This document shows positions 13,341 to 24,929 of a stretch of 64,000 nt of DNA, piece after piece (the stretch's first letter is position 1; every line of letters starts with the position of its first letter). This stretch comes from Epiperipatus broadwayi (Eukaryota; Onychophora; Udeonychophora; Euonychophora; Peripatidae): positions 4,429,001 through 4,493,000 of the forward strand of contig JAQFVV010006294.1 of the NCBI GenBank assembly GCA_028023455.1, written 5' to 3'. The position numbers and the translations under genes are program-made. The notes under the pieces were generated by a model. It had not been told where the DNA came from. It did not search any database and was given only the letters and a program-made list of their open reading frames with translations.

Positions 13341-14093
13341 TGTTATATAGTTTTTTTAGGTAAAATATTTATTCTTTATATATACATCTACTATGCAGCA
13401 TATATATATATTAGATCCTTTTAGATAGGCATTTATCTTTAATGCAGTCATAAGTGAAGAAAAAGCTTTTATATTGTGAGATAAGCCTTCTTGTTTAAAT
13501 TGTGTTTGTTTTTAGCACTATCTGTAGTCTATATGTTTATATTTTGTATTTTGTTGGATGAAAGTGACTCTTACTCCTCAATATAAATTTTAGATGTGGG
13601 AATTGATATTTTGTAAATTCCAATATGCATTATCATTCTGGTTATAAGTTTTCTTAATTGATGTCATATTACTAGAAGTTACATAAAACGTTTTACCTTC
13701 TAATAGCTGTAAGATAAAGTAGTACTAATGAATGATGATTTGATCATAATCTTAAATTCTAAATAATTGATCACTTGATAAAACATTTAGGTGTTGTCTG
13801 TGTTTCTCTCATTCTCAGTAGTAATTGATTTTTTTTTTTAAGTTTATAGCTTTTTAACATTGAAAAGAAGTTGTGATTCCCTAACCATTGCAAACTTACT
13901 AAGGGATCATTGAATTTAATTATTTTAATTTTTTCGTTTTCCAGATGCAGTTTGCTTTACAGATTATTTAATTTATTTAATAACTTAACTTTAATAAATG
14001 CTCTTTCTTATTTGAGATTGCAATTATTATATGATAGAATTTCTTATATGACTATTACTAATAATGTAAACAAATAAAATAAAATGTTTAAAA
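13341..14093. other. AT-rich intron, no recognised feature
   Basis: No repeat or ORF recognised. Confidence 0.5.
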
Positions 14094-14950
14094 GGTACTT
14101 GTGAGTTTTCTTATAAACCAAGATGGCAGCCCTTATTTTTAATAAATCTACTGTTTCGAGGGCCTACAATTTCTCAGAGATATGTTAATTGTTAAATGAA
14201 AAAAAAAAGTAATAAAGCAATTAATGAATTCTGATAAATTTCATTAAGAATCCTTCTTTCAATTTTTTTTACTTATATTACAACATGCCGATCTTAACAT
14301 TGTCGTACTTTGGTTAAATTCAGTATATTTTTTTTTGTCAGCAGTTTTTTGGTAAATTGTCATCATGATTAAAATTTTGGATCATCTTGTAACAGAATGT
14401 GATGCAGGGGAGTATTTCCAAAGGTACAGGCTATCTTCCAGAAAAGTATGCATTAATGATCTCAATATTAAACTTTGCATCCAAAAAACCCCGCAATGAT
14501 GATGCAAAGTGAAATGTTGTTTAAACAGAATATCCCTTCATAAAGGAACATTGTGTGAGGGTTCTAAAATTCCATTTCTGATTGCACTCAGATTTATTTG
14601 CTTCTGGAGTAGAGATGTAATGTCAATTGAATAGAGAAAAGATCAACTGGATGTGTGCAACCACACTGTTATAGATTGGAACAATTACCTGAGGGAAGTC
14701 TGCACATCTATAGAGTCTTTTATCTCTCTTTTTTTTTAAAATATTGTATTTATATATATTTCATTTTTCTGTTAATAAGTTAATATGCACATGGAAAAAA
14801 AAAAAAGTGTAAAATTGTAATTAATTTTTCCACAATTATTTCATTTCCTAGCAGCCATTTTTGTAAATATTTTTTGTGGATCTCTGAAACTATATATTTA
14901 TCAAAAAGATAGACTGCCATCTTGATTTACAGGAAAACTCACATGTACTA
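14094..14950 (+). mobile_element. Merlin-like (IS1016/ISXO2-type) DNA transposon relic
   Basis: The ends are inverted repeats. The left starts GGTACTTGTGAGTTTTC and continues through 'ccaagatggcag'. The right, reverse complemented, starts AGTACATGTGAGTTTTC and continues through 'tcaagatggcag', recognisable for over 100 bp. The length is about 857 bp. Inside, the + strand reads CLNRISLHKGTLCEGSKIPF, then CFWSRDVMSIE, a stop, and CNHTVIDWNNYLREVC. This is the order seen in ISXO2/IS1016-like transposases: RxSxxxGTFFEGSK, then the WS segment, then TVxDWxxxxREVC. Stops show it is dead, and the catalytic DDE part downstream is missing. It is an internally deleted copy. Confidence 0.75.
14430..14720 (+). 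pseudogene. ISXO2/IS1016-like (Merlin) transposase N-terminal fragment
   Basis: This is the coding-derived core of the Merlin relic. The best-preserved word, CNHTVIDWNNYLREVC at 14656-14703, lies in the region joining the zinc-binding and catalytic parts of these transposases. In-frame stops occur before and after the KGTLCEGSK block. No catalytic residues remain. Confidence 0.7.
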
Positions 14951-15009
14951 TGTAGATACAAAATTATTTCTTTAAAATCAGTGATAGTAATCAGAAAAAA
15001 TTGAAATAT

Positions 15010-15180
15010 TTTTTTCTTTCACCACTGTTATGCTGCCTATTACAAGCTTTAGTTACTAATAGATGTCAGATGCTGTTTAATAAATCCCTATCCAATGTAA
15101 CCTATCTAATATTTCCAGACTAGATTCAAGATTCTGGCTTTCCTCAGCAAGGAACTTTTGATCTTGGAACAGTGCTGGAA
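15010..15180. repeat. diverged partial copy of the 'CATCAGTGAGGAG' repeat family
   Basis: The words 'atagatgtcagatg', 'aatccctatccaatg', 'ccagactag' and 'tggctttcctcagcaagga' occur in family order. Confidence 0.45.
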
Positions 15181-15929
15181 TTATGTGATAAAAATTAAGA
15201 TATAATTGTGATTGATTTATAAAAATTGAAATTACTTTCTAGATCTATTATATCAAATTAATTATTTATTGTATAAAAGCAAATAGTTATTAATCATAGG
15301 TGTAATTTTTTAAATAAAATTTTAATAACATGAAGTGCACTTTCTTGGAAATTTGTCAATTCTGTCTGTTCTTTTATATATATATCACATTATCTAACCT
15401 AATGCCTAAAATACACCAATAGAATGACATCAATTGATTGTCAAGGCAATACTTAAATAATGAATGGAAATCCACTCATTATCAGGATCTAGCAATTTAA
15501 GTAAACTATAAGTGACAACATTTGACCCAGTCAGTTTTATTCAACTACTGTCATTTCTATTTAAATATTCTAGACTCTGATAAAAAGTAATTTTCTATTT
15601 ATTATCTGAATAATATCTTGACAACAGATTATAAGATATTTTATTGGTGTATTAGGTATTAGTTGGTATCATGTGATTTACATTTGATAATCAATTCAGC
15701 TATGTGCACTTATGGTTTAATATATTTGTTAGAATAAATTGTGTTATGATTTTAAAGCAATAATATTTTACCACTGATCATCATCTAATATTATTTTTTG
15801 ATGATTGAACTCTATTATACACAACCTATCATGGAAAAGAGAATTCAACATATTAAAAAGGTTAAGCAGCAAAAAAGAAAATTCAGGATTTGTTGACATT
15901 ATTTTTTTACTGAATTAATGTTATATGAA

Positions 15930-16890
15930 GATAGTATAGGAAAAGAAAGATTAGAATTTGTAATTAGAGTGTATGTTGAGATGAAGATGAGGAGAAAGAG
16001 TCAGCCAAATAGAATATATATTTTTAAAAGCAGGACAAATTAATGAAGCAAATTCAAAGGAAGTGATTGTGATAGGTAAGTAAGCACAAATAAAAGAAAT
16101 TAAAAATTGTTAAGATAGTGCATGTGTTATAGTTATTGTGAATATTACTAATGTTAATGTATTCCTTCAAAATTGTATGAATATTAGAAAAATATTAGCC
16201 TTGAATTAATATGACCGACACTCTTCAAAGCAATATTTATTTTCTGTATGTGCATCATAAGATATCTTTTGAGAGATCTTGGTGAAAAGGCAAACCCAGA
16301 ATTAAAAATAGCAATTTTTATTTGAAAGTCAGTTGATAGCCTTGGTATATTCAAGTGTTAGTCAGAGTTATGCTAATAAATTAAAGAAATTTACTCATGC
16401 AATATTTTACATGTTGACATATATGTTATGTATACATATATTAATTCTCAAGTCATTTATATTGATTTATAGTTATATTATTTTTGCAGAATTGAATATT
16501 ATATTAAAGTAGGAAGAGTTTGTTAGGCAAAATTCTTTACACTAGCAACAAAGAAACAAGAAGATAATTAGAATTTGTAGATAGAATGTGTGTTGAGCAA
16601 CACGAATAGAATATATATTTTAATAAGCAAGAGAAATTCATGAAGCAAATTCAAAAGAAGTCATTATGATAATAGAAAAAGCATAAAGCAGCATTAGAAC
16701 AATATGTGAGAGCATAAATAAAGCAAATAAGAGTTGCTAAGGTAGTGTATGCTTTATGTCAAGATTATACAAGTATGAGAACAAATATTAGCCTTGAACT
16801 ACTAATGAAAATGGGCATTATTCAAAACAATATTCATATTCTTTATGTGTATAAAAAGGTATCTTCTGAAAGATCTTGAGAAGTCAACCC
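15930..16890. repeat. two diverged direct copies of a ~350-400 bp unit
   Basis: Copy 1 is about 15945-16310 and copy 2 about 16555-16895. Both contain, in order, 'tagaatatatattt', 'atgaagcaaattcaaa', 'taagatagtg/taaggtagtg', 'aatattagccttgaa', 'gcaatatt/acaatatt', 'gagatctt/agatcttg' and 'cccagaattaaaa'. Offset is about 600 bp. No recognised protein. Confidence 0.65.
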
Positions 16891-16895
16891 CAGAA

Positions 16896-18639
16896 TTAAA
16901 AAAAGTTTTCTTTGAATTTTAATAAATGTCCTTGTTATCTTAAAGAATTAGTCAAAATTAGTTTTAATAAATTTAAAAAATTGCAATAGTTTATGTGTTT
17001 AATATGTGTTTGCGTGTATATATTGATATTGGAGATAGTTCTTAATTTACTTATTTGTAATTCACAATTACATGACTCAATATTATGAGCACTGATTTGT
17101 TGCTTTTTTACCATATTAATGATTCAATATGATTATATTGATTGATTGGTTTGTTTATGCTTTAATAACTATAACTATTTTACTTTTTAAAAGAATTGTT
17201 TTTGTATCAATGTTCTAATAATAATAAGTTAATTAAAAAGAATTGTTTATCAATGCCTTTTGATTACATGTTAGGAAAGAGTTCTTGTCAAATATTTGGC
17301 TTTTTATATTTATTCAGTAAATCATGACTGATTTGGTATATTTGTCACATGAGGAGATACTGATTTCAAAGTGATATAAAACTTTTTCCATTTGTAAAAT
17401 GATTACTGTCTTCCCCAATTTTTTTTGTCTAGAAAATCTATATTTTATATGCAAAAAAAAAAACAAAAAAAAAACATCAGGTTAAGTTCTTTCATCATAA
17501 AACTGCTTCTGAATTTTATATTAGCTTCTAGAATCTTATTCTTTGGTGTTTTAAAATGTATAACCAACAAAAGTTCTTTAGGAAATAGGAAATGGTAAAC
17601 TTTTGAATTACTGTATATTAACTGGGAAGAGTTTTCCATAGAAAAATAAGATCTTTCTAGAATGTTGTTTGATAATCATATTGATTTGTGAAAAAACTGC
17701 ATTAAAATATGGATTTGCGTTATACAAATAGCTTTGGAATTGTTTGTTCTGTGTTGAGAAACTAGTACTGAAGATTAATGTTTGTCTTTCTTTTTTAAAA
17801 ATTTTTTAATAAAGTTCTTTTTTATCTCTAAACATTTTGAAGGCTTATAGAGTGAATAAGTAATATAATGCCCATTTCTCTTATAAATTAAGATTTATAA
17901 AACAAATATTTATATATATATACTAGAATGATAGACATATTCATCACATAAGACTTAGTTAACAATTTACAGAAAAAATATTGTACACATTTTTCCAAAA
18001 AAAGTATTTTTTTAAATATGTATACTATAATAATTTTAGTCATTACTCATCAATATCAAAATTTGAAAACTAATTAATAACGACAGTTAGAAAAGCAAAA
18101 AATTTAACAAATCTAAATGCTAATCATGGAATCATTAAATGTCTAGTGGTTGTTGAAAATATTGCATATATTTTTTAAAAGTATTTTCCTAAGTGTATGT
18201 ACTGCAATAATTTTGCAGAATTTAAAAGCAGATTAATATTGGTAATTTAATAGAAATCTAAGTGCTAAACATGGATCTAAATCTCTAATGGCAAATATTA
18301 TAAGTAGAACTTGAACAATGATTAATATTGATATAACAAAAAAAATTGACATGAACATTGACTAAAAAATGGTAGAAAATTTAAATTCTAAATGTAGAAT
18401 GACCAATCACTACAGTAAAAAATGTTACAATAAGTGCTATTGGATAATACAGTAATCATGTATGCAAGATTTTTCAGAATATTTCAATTGTGAATAAAAC
18501 ATCACCCATCTTAGTTTTTCTTCTACAATTTTTTCATTTTTCTTGTTTGTTTTTTTTAAATTCTTTTTATAAGTGTATAAAATATTAATTATAATCATGA
18601 GCCAGTAAAATAAAGTTAAAACATTAATGAGTATTGAAG
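16896..18639. other. AT-rich intron, no recognised feature
   Basis: A frame at 17639-17445 on the minus strand has no family features. Two local words ('attgcatat...', 'aaatctaa...tgctaa') recur at 18060-18260, suggesting an old local duplication. Confidence 0.5.
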
Positions 18640-18644
18640 TGAAA

Positions 18645-19130
18645 TAAAAAAAAGTTCTAAAATAGAAATCAGTAAAATGGTTGGTGATTTAAGTTCTGAA
18701 TATGATATGGCTAACTCAGTGGTCTAGATCGTTTTAAAAAATGACAAATTAAAAAAAATCCATTGATCATGAAAGGGATTTCCAAATTGAACACTTTATG
18801 TTATAACATACATTATTAAACAAATATAAACACTTTTTTCTAATGTAGATTAATCAAAAGCAAATGGCAGGTTATACTGTCAATGAGGTGATCATTTATG
18901 AAAAAATATATCAATTGTTTGAAGTTTTTGCAACATCTCCTAGTATAAGTGCTATTATTATGAAAGTTTATTGCTCTTAAAGTACAGTGTATTAATTCAG
19001 GAAAATAACTGGATTGCATTGCATTATAAGGCATGGTAAAGCTGCTAGCAAAAATAATATTGCTGCTGAATATTGGCTTGAGAAATTTATGGAAAAAGTA
19101 ATTTCTATGCAAGAAAACTTCTGAAATCAA
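18645..19130 (+). pseudogene. Tigger/jerky-like (pogo group) transposase relic
   Basis: In the + strand, from 18652 one reads SSKIEISKMVGDLSSEYDMA, then a stop and IVLKNDKLKKIH. This resembles the N-terminal psq-type HTH of jerky/Tigger transposases (KxxIIxxLExG...I...W/LKNxxKIK). Further on, FRKITGLHCIIRHGKAASKN continues into NIAAEYWLEKFMEKVISMQE, matching the CENP-B-type HTH tail (F.AS.GWL..F..RHGI) and the spacer 'AA..WL..F' before the first catalytic Asp. Stops and frame changes show it is inactive. The DDE domain is not recognisable downstream. Confidence 0.5.
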
Positions 19131-19762
19131 CAATTGTGATTTTTTAAAATTTATTAAGATATATGTTTGGTTTACTTTTTATTTCATATTTTCAAAAATG
19201 TAGTTTTCATTAAAATCTAACTGATCAGTATTTTAATTAATTTATTTTATGTAGTTTTTTTTAATATTTATATTTGTGATTTTGTATCATTTTTTCTTAA
19301 ACTGTTTTAGATTGTAACATTGGTCTAAACTCTAGGCCCAAAACAGATTAAACCTTAATACTTGTATTTCAGTGAAAGCTACTTGAGTGGATGATATAAT
19401 GAATGACCTTCTGAACCAATTAATTTGTTGTATCATATTTCACTATGCATTCATTCTGTCACTGTAGTCTAAATTAGTTTACATTTCTTCACTTTGTTTT
19501 TTTTCCCATAAATTGAAAATTTTATTTAAAATTATTTTAAAGCATGAAGCTAATGATCATAGAAATTTTGTCAAGCCTAAAGGAATTTGTGAAATTCTTC
19601 TTTAAGTGTTAAGATAAAAAATATTAATTGCAAAACAAAAAAATAATGCATTTTGAAGTCAGCCATTTGTGTTAATAAGGAATCATTCCTTCATGAAATA
19701 ACGAAAAGAGAATAATAAATCTTATATAATTTTTAAAAAAAATTATTGAAGGATAAAGGAAA

Positions 19763-19840
19763 ATTATTATTATCATCATCATCATCATTATTGCTGTTGT
19801 TTATTATTATTATTATCATCATCATCATCATTGTTGCTAT
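19763..19840. repeat. ATT/ATC trinucleotide microsatellite
   Basis: Two blocks of (ATT)n(ATC)n-type repeats separated by 'attgctgttgt'. Confidence 0.9.
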
Positions 19841-19865
19841 TGTTTTTGAGGACATGAGAACACAT

Positions 19866-20330
19866 ACTGTCATATCTCACCTTGCCTTCAGAAGTGGACT
19901 AGTCCAGATTTCTAATTTATCTGTTCGGAGTGAGCATTCATTGTTGCTAACCAATGGGTAAACATAGATAAAACTCAGCCAATGGTTAGTATGGGCCATA
20001 GGCAATGATGCTCTCTGAATGTGATTGCTTTCAGTAAGGTTGGGGATCTGGCAATAAATAATCAGCTTTTTAGAGGTAAAGAGAAGTCCATCTAACTTAA
20101 GTGACAGTACCTGTTCTCCATTGAAACCATTGCTAACATTGAGTGTTTCCATTATAGCCATTATGTTATAGGTCTACACAGTGAGGCAAGTTCGTGATAG
20201 GACTGGAAGCTGCTAAGACCAAAGTCAACTTGAAACAAGCTGTCTGGTACAGCTGGAAGAGTCATTGGACAAACTCACAAGGTAGTCTGTTACATACAGC
20301 TAGAAGTGAGTCGAGTCTTTCAAGCACCAC
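19866..20330 (+). repeat. single arm of the 1.15-kb foldback family
   Basis: Begins TGTCATATCTCACCTTGCC and follows the left arm of 8607-9165: 'cttcagaagtggactagtcc', 'gctaaccaatgggtaaaca', 'tctccattgaaaccat', 'cacagtgaggcaagttc' and 'gctggaagagt'. The other arm is absent, so it is a half element. The open frames 19746-19961, 19877-20161 and 20194-20400 are products of this repeat and not genes. Confidence 0.8.
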
Positions 20331-20973
20331 TGGCCCTGCATTAATTGAGATTATGTACAGGTCTTCCTGTTTTTTGTTACTGTGTGAGTCTGCAATCTAG
20401 ACCAAACACAACATATACAAACATCAATTCAATGAATTATGTGCTTTTAATTTTCTATTTCATAGTCTTTTTCATAACCACATAGTTTTATTTTTTAAAA
20501 TTATTTTTGTTGATAATCTTAATTTATATATGTATTATAATCATTAAATAAAGTTCTATATAGTTTTATGCTTACCATAAAATTACATAGTAATAGAAAA
20601 GAAGTAAAAATTGTTATGGAATTACAAAGTTCTATATGTATATGTACATGTTAAAAAGTATCAGTGTATAAGGAATAATACAATAGTCAATAAAATGTTT
20701 AAAAATACATATATACGAACAACAAAGATTACAAATTATAAAATTATCATAGAAAAGACTTTTTCGGCAAATTATGTTTTTTGCCCTTTTCAATATGTTT
20801 CCAGAATACCATGATTTAAAGTACATACAGCGACATCTATATCAATATATGAGAGAAGACAGATAAACAAATGGATATCTGACATGATCTATTACGTGAT
20901 ATTTTTTTTCAATCCTACTACAAAATTACTTTGTTATATATATTGAATGGATATATATATCCACATATATTAA

Positions 20974-21528
20974 TCAATTAACTATCCATTCTTTATCCAT
21001 TAACCACTTATTATTCAACTTAATGGATGTTTTGTATATATTCGTACAGTTGTTTTTATTATACATGATATAGTTTGTTTCATATATTTTACATCTATTA
21101 ACATTTTTAATATAATCATGAGCACTTATATTATCAATACAATTTATTTTATGTCCGTACTGCAAATAATGAACATATAACGCAGATCTATCATCTTTCC
21201 TAGCAATAGCATCATTGTGTTCTTTAGCTCTTTCTCCCAATTGCTTTGCCATCTGGTCATAGTAAACCATATTACAAAAATTACATCTAATTTTATAAAC
21301 CATTTCTCTCTTATATTTTATATCATCTTTCATTCTATAATTAGTTATTAATTTATCTAAATTTTTGCTATTAGCCCATCCCACATTAATGTTTTTATCT
21401 ATATAATTTTTACTTTTTTTATTTAATATATTATATATACCAGGCAAATATGAAATTTTTATCCACTTCTTTTGTTTATTAGTCCTACATCTATTATTAT
21501 ATGATGGTTTCTTCAGCTTTTTACACAA
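20974..21528 (-). pseudogene. Penelope-like element GIY-YIG endonuclease ORF fragment
   Basis: An uninterrupted frame of about 184 codons with no ATG at its upstream end; a TAA lies two codons before the TTG that opens it. It contains VYKIRCNFCNMVYYDQ, then LGERAKEHNDAI and LYVHYLQYGHKI. This is the C-terminal GIY-YIG endonuclease of Penelope-like retroelements: VYKIxCxxCxxVYIGxT, LxxRLKEH, then the H and GH positions. The Cys pair and the catalytic Arg with EH are present. The second motif reads YYD instead of the usual YIG, so activity is doubtful. No reverse transcriptase was recognised upstream (above 21530), so this is a 5'-truncated remnant. Confidence 0.7.
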
Positions 21529-21730
21529 TCCTTACATGGTACACATTGTAATCAAAGCATTATGCATTTTACCAGGATGCAGGGAACAAAATATAATGGA
21601 TACAGTACCATCTATAGTTATATATAAAGGCAGTTGTGTTCCAATATATAAAGATATTTACAAGTTTATGCATATCCCAGGACTAAATTGTAGAATTAGA
21701 CAAGCAGATAAATGCCAAGAGTGCAGATAG

Positions 21731-22916
21731 ATTGGGAAAGGAGGAACACTGTTTTGCTGTGCTATGTTGATACAACTTTGTTCTAAGCATTTTGAATTTA
21801 TTTTCTCATATTTAGGAGCCAGTAGCACACACTCACACATAAAGTGATAACAGAAAAAAAAAGCTATGTGTGCACACGCACACACACACACATGCTACAG
21901 TCTCTTGACAAATTACAAATTATTTAAGAAATAGATGATATGAGAAGCAAAGTAATAAAGGTTTTGAAGAACATCTTTAATAGCTAAGTATGTTTGTATT
22001 TGATTTGTGCTTGTATTTTTTCTTTTAATTTATCTTCCTGCATTATATATGCATAGTAACTAAATGCTTAAGATTTGTCTTGAGGGAAGATGATTTTTAT
22101 TGATGAGTTCTCCATTGTTTTCCATATCTTGGTATATTTTTTGTTAGCATTTCATATTCAGTCATATCTTCTAATAAATTATATTTAAAATTATATCTTA
22201 TAAAAATGGATGTTTTTATTATTATCATGTGATCTTCTGAAAAGAGCACTGAGAACAATTAATGTAAATATTTGATCGTTATTGCAATATTTCATTTCAA
22301 AATTTATTATAATACCTTGACCCTAAATCATATATCATAAAATTATGACATCTTCTAACATCTCTTTTAAATAATGTAAAAAGAGTTAGTAATAATAATT
22401 GTTAGTATGTAGTATTTATTCATTATGATTTTAGATTTAATGTATTACAAACTGTTTATAAAAAAGTGCATAGATAACAAAATATCCATTTAAATTACGT
22501 GAAATTCTAATTATATTGTACATGTACATAAATGATGACCTTCAATTAATTAAATAATGATAAGTAACAAAATAAAAAATTATTTAGCAACACTACAAGT
22601 TAGCAAAAGATTTAGATTTAATAGCTAAATTTGTCCTATTAGGATGCAGACTATGTATTCAGACTTTAAGTAGATCACCAATGTCAGGAGATTTTGTTCC
22701 TTATTTTGATTTTGCTTAAAAAAGAGAGATAATTTACTTGAAAAGTGATTAAAATAGAAATGCCATCTTAAATATCACAGAGTGTTGGAGGCGGGGGGGG
22801 GGGGATCTCTTCTTAATGCTATATATTAAAGTAGCTAGCAAAAAGGTCTAGAATCTATAATTGTTGAATGATGTTCCTATACATCTGAAATGCAATACAA
22901 TGAAATAAAAAAGTTT
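21731..22916. other. AT-rich intron; CA microsatellite and 12-base G run
   Basis: A short (CA)n tract at about 21874-21892 and a G run at 22793-22804. No gene recognised. Confidence 0.6.
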
Positions 22917-22952
22917 TTAATGGTTTCTTCAGCTTTTTATACAATCCGTATG
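22917..22952. repeat. short duplicate of the Penelope ORF start region
   Basis: The word 'ggtttcttcagctttttatacaatcc' (shown in part: GGTTTCTTCAGCTTTTTA) closely repeats 21504-21532 at the edge of the Penelope-like ORF, about 1.4 kb away and in the same orientation. Confidence 0.6.
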
Positions 22953-23503
22953 TGATATCTAAATTGGCAAAGCTATTTTATGGGGAATGTCTTGAAATTG
23001 ATTTTAATGAGGAAATCTTAATATTTAGGCTCTAGATACCATTGTTTGTATTTTTTAAAATTCATTATGATTTTGGTGTGGTAAAATGTAGATGATAGAT
23101 AAACAATAACAACAAAGTAATTATGATTTTTTTTCTATTAAACAACAGCCTGTGTATATGCCTGCATTAATAATTGTATATTTTATTTATCACTTTCAAA
23201 TAAAACAAAAACACATTCTTCATATACTGTATATACTTTTTATAGATTTTATATTTAATAAAATGGAATTGATTATTACTCTTACTCTGTCAGAATACAA
23301 CTGCATGCTTACTTATTGACAGTTAAAACAACTTATTTAATAATAATATGTATGGAACCATTAACAATTTTTAAATAAACTAAATAAATGTTTTGTATAT
23401 AAAATAAGATTTGAGCTAATTCTGATTACAATTAATTTTATGTTTTATGGATATGATATAGCTGATGAAAATAATTTTTTTGAAATTTGCTACTCTAATC
23501 ACT

Positions 23504-23705
23504 AGCCACACCAGTTTTTATTTGATCACCAAAGTTAAGCAATGTTAGGCTCAGTCCTTGATGTAGTCCTTTTTTTTTTTTTTTACTCTGCAGAGTTAAT
23601 ACATTGGTGGACTGACAAACTGAAACTCAAGCTCCAGGGATTGCCACCCATCTAGGTCACTTCTGGGGTTTGAATTTTTTATGTATTCCTGGGCAATAAA
23701 ACATT
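23504..23705 (+). repeat. 5S rRNA-derived SINE or 5S pseudogene with trailing SINE body
   Basis: From 23504 the sequence reads GCCACACCAG, a short spacer, GATCACCAAAGTTAAGCAAT and then 'gttaggctcagtccttgatg'. These parallel the 5S rRNA segments around the pol III internal promoter (GCCA..CCATACCA, GATC.CCGAAGTTAAGCAA, GTCGGGC.CGGTCAGTACTTGGATG). The 5' half is shortened and the 3' stem is absent. A T run and a GC-richer tail with 'ctccagggattgccacccatctaggtcac' (shown in pieces) follow, as in 5S-headed SINEs. Not a functional 5S gene. Confidence 0.6.
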
Positions 23706-23954
23706 TGGTTATATATATATTTAGAAGTTAAATGTTATATAATTTTTTAATATCTTATTGGATATTATATAATCATTAACTTTTAAATTGGCTTTTTTAA
23801 TACTCTTAACATAAGAGTCCCATGCATAATAGTTTATCTCTCTACATACCCTATCCATGATTTTTATGTTTTCAAGACATAAACAGGCTTAGAATTTTTA
23901 TCAACAAGGAAGGAAGACCATTGCCAAACTATCTTGACATTCATTCATTATCAT

Positions 23955-24095
23955 TTTCTATCATTAAGCCACAGCATGATGAAAATCCTTCTAAAGTGAA
24001 CCCAGTTTCTTCAAACTATAGCCTCTCTTCTCCACACCACAACCACAAACTTCTTATTTCATCTATCCATTTAACATGCTGTCTCTTTCTAGAAT
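23955..24095 (-). pseudogene. LINE ORF2 C-terminal tail fragment, second copy
   Basis: The reverse complement reads RKRQHVKWIDEIRSLWLWCG, then a stop and FEETGFTLEGFSSCCG. This is the conserved '(R)xRxxKRWIDEI......WxxLEEAFxxxW' ending of non-LTR ORF2 proteins. It aligns with 6130-6270 over the whole segment. Confidence 0.55.
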
Positions 24096-24299
24096 TGGAC
24101 AAATATAAACTAATATAATTTTATTTCTAGATTTAAAAAGTTGAGGAAATATTTTTATATTAACATTTACTTGCTTTTGGCATTTTAATTTTAATTTCCC
24201 ATCGATTTCAACAATTTTGGGATAGACATTTATCACTTGCAGGCTTCTTGGTGGTGCTGCAGCATCGCCTAGCAGCCACAGTACACCCAACCCAGCAGT

Positions 24300-24925
24300 A
24301 CCATCTTTTTAAATAAATATTTTAATAATAGGTATTTCCACAATGTGTATTTTATTTATGAAATATTTGTAAACATTTTTCAATCAAATTTTTATAAAAA
24401 AAAAAAAAGAACCAGATTTTATTTAACTTTAGTTAGAAATAGTTAATTGCATCATTTCTAGTTTACAATTTGGTATATACATATATATTTTTAATATTTG
24501 ATGCAAAAAATTATACTGGAAGAAATCAAAATGCAATAAGTAATTTTCTTGAAGGTTTGTGATGATGGTGTTCTAGTTGTATTTTTATATTGGACTATTC
24601 CAATCAACTAATATGTGTATTGAATGGTTTGAGAAAAGATAAGGAGGATTTAGATATGAAAGCCATGGAGTAACAAAGATTATATTGTGGAAATGGAATG
24701 AAGCAGATTATGGGAAAACTTAAGGTGGGGAATGGAAAGGGAAGATAAAATGGTTAACAGGTTTCTCTGGGCATAGTGACTGCCAATGGCAAAAAATCCC
24801 ATAAGTCAACCTAGTGTGACTATACATAATGTATGGAAACCACTAATCAACTTTGCTCTTAGGAAAAGTGGAGAAATCAGGAGAAACCGCATAGATAAGT
24901 ATATGAAATTACTACAGACTGTTGC
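24300..24925. other. intron with unclassified, less AT-rich stretch
   Basis: 24580-24900 is richer in G than its surroundings and ends directly at the tRNA-like SINE. It may be another repeat, but I cannot name it. Confidence 0.4.
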
Positions 24926-24929
24926 TTTT

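Noticed and set aside
18840-19133. 97-codon minus-strand frame
   Set aside because: The + strand of the same segment shows an ordered Tigger/jerky-like relic, so the minus frame is a shadow.
23504-23572. Functional 5S rRNA gene
   Set aside because: The 5' half is shortened and the 3' terminal stem is missing.
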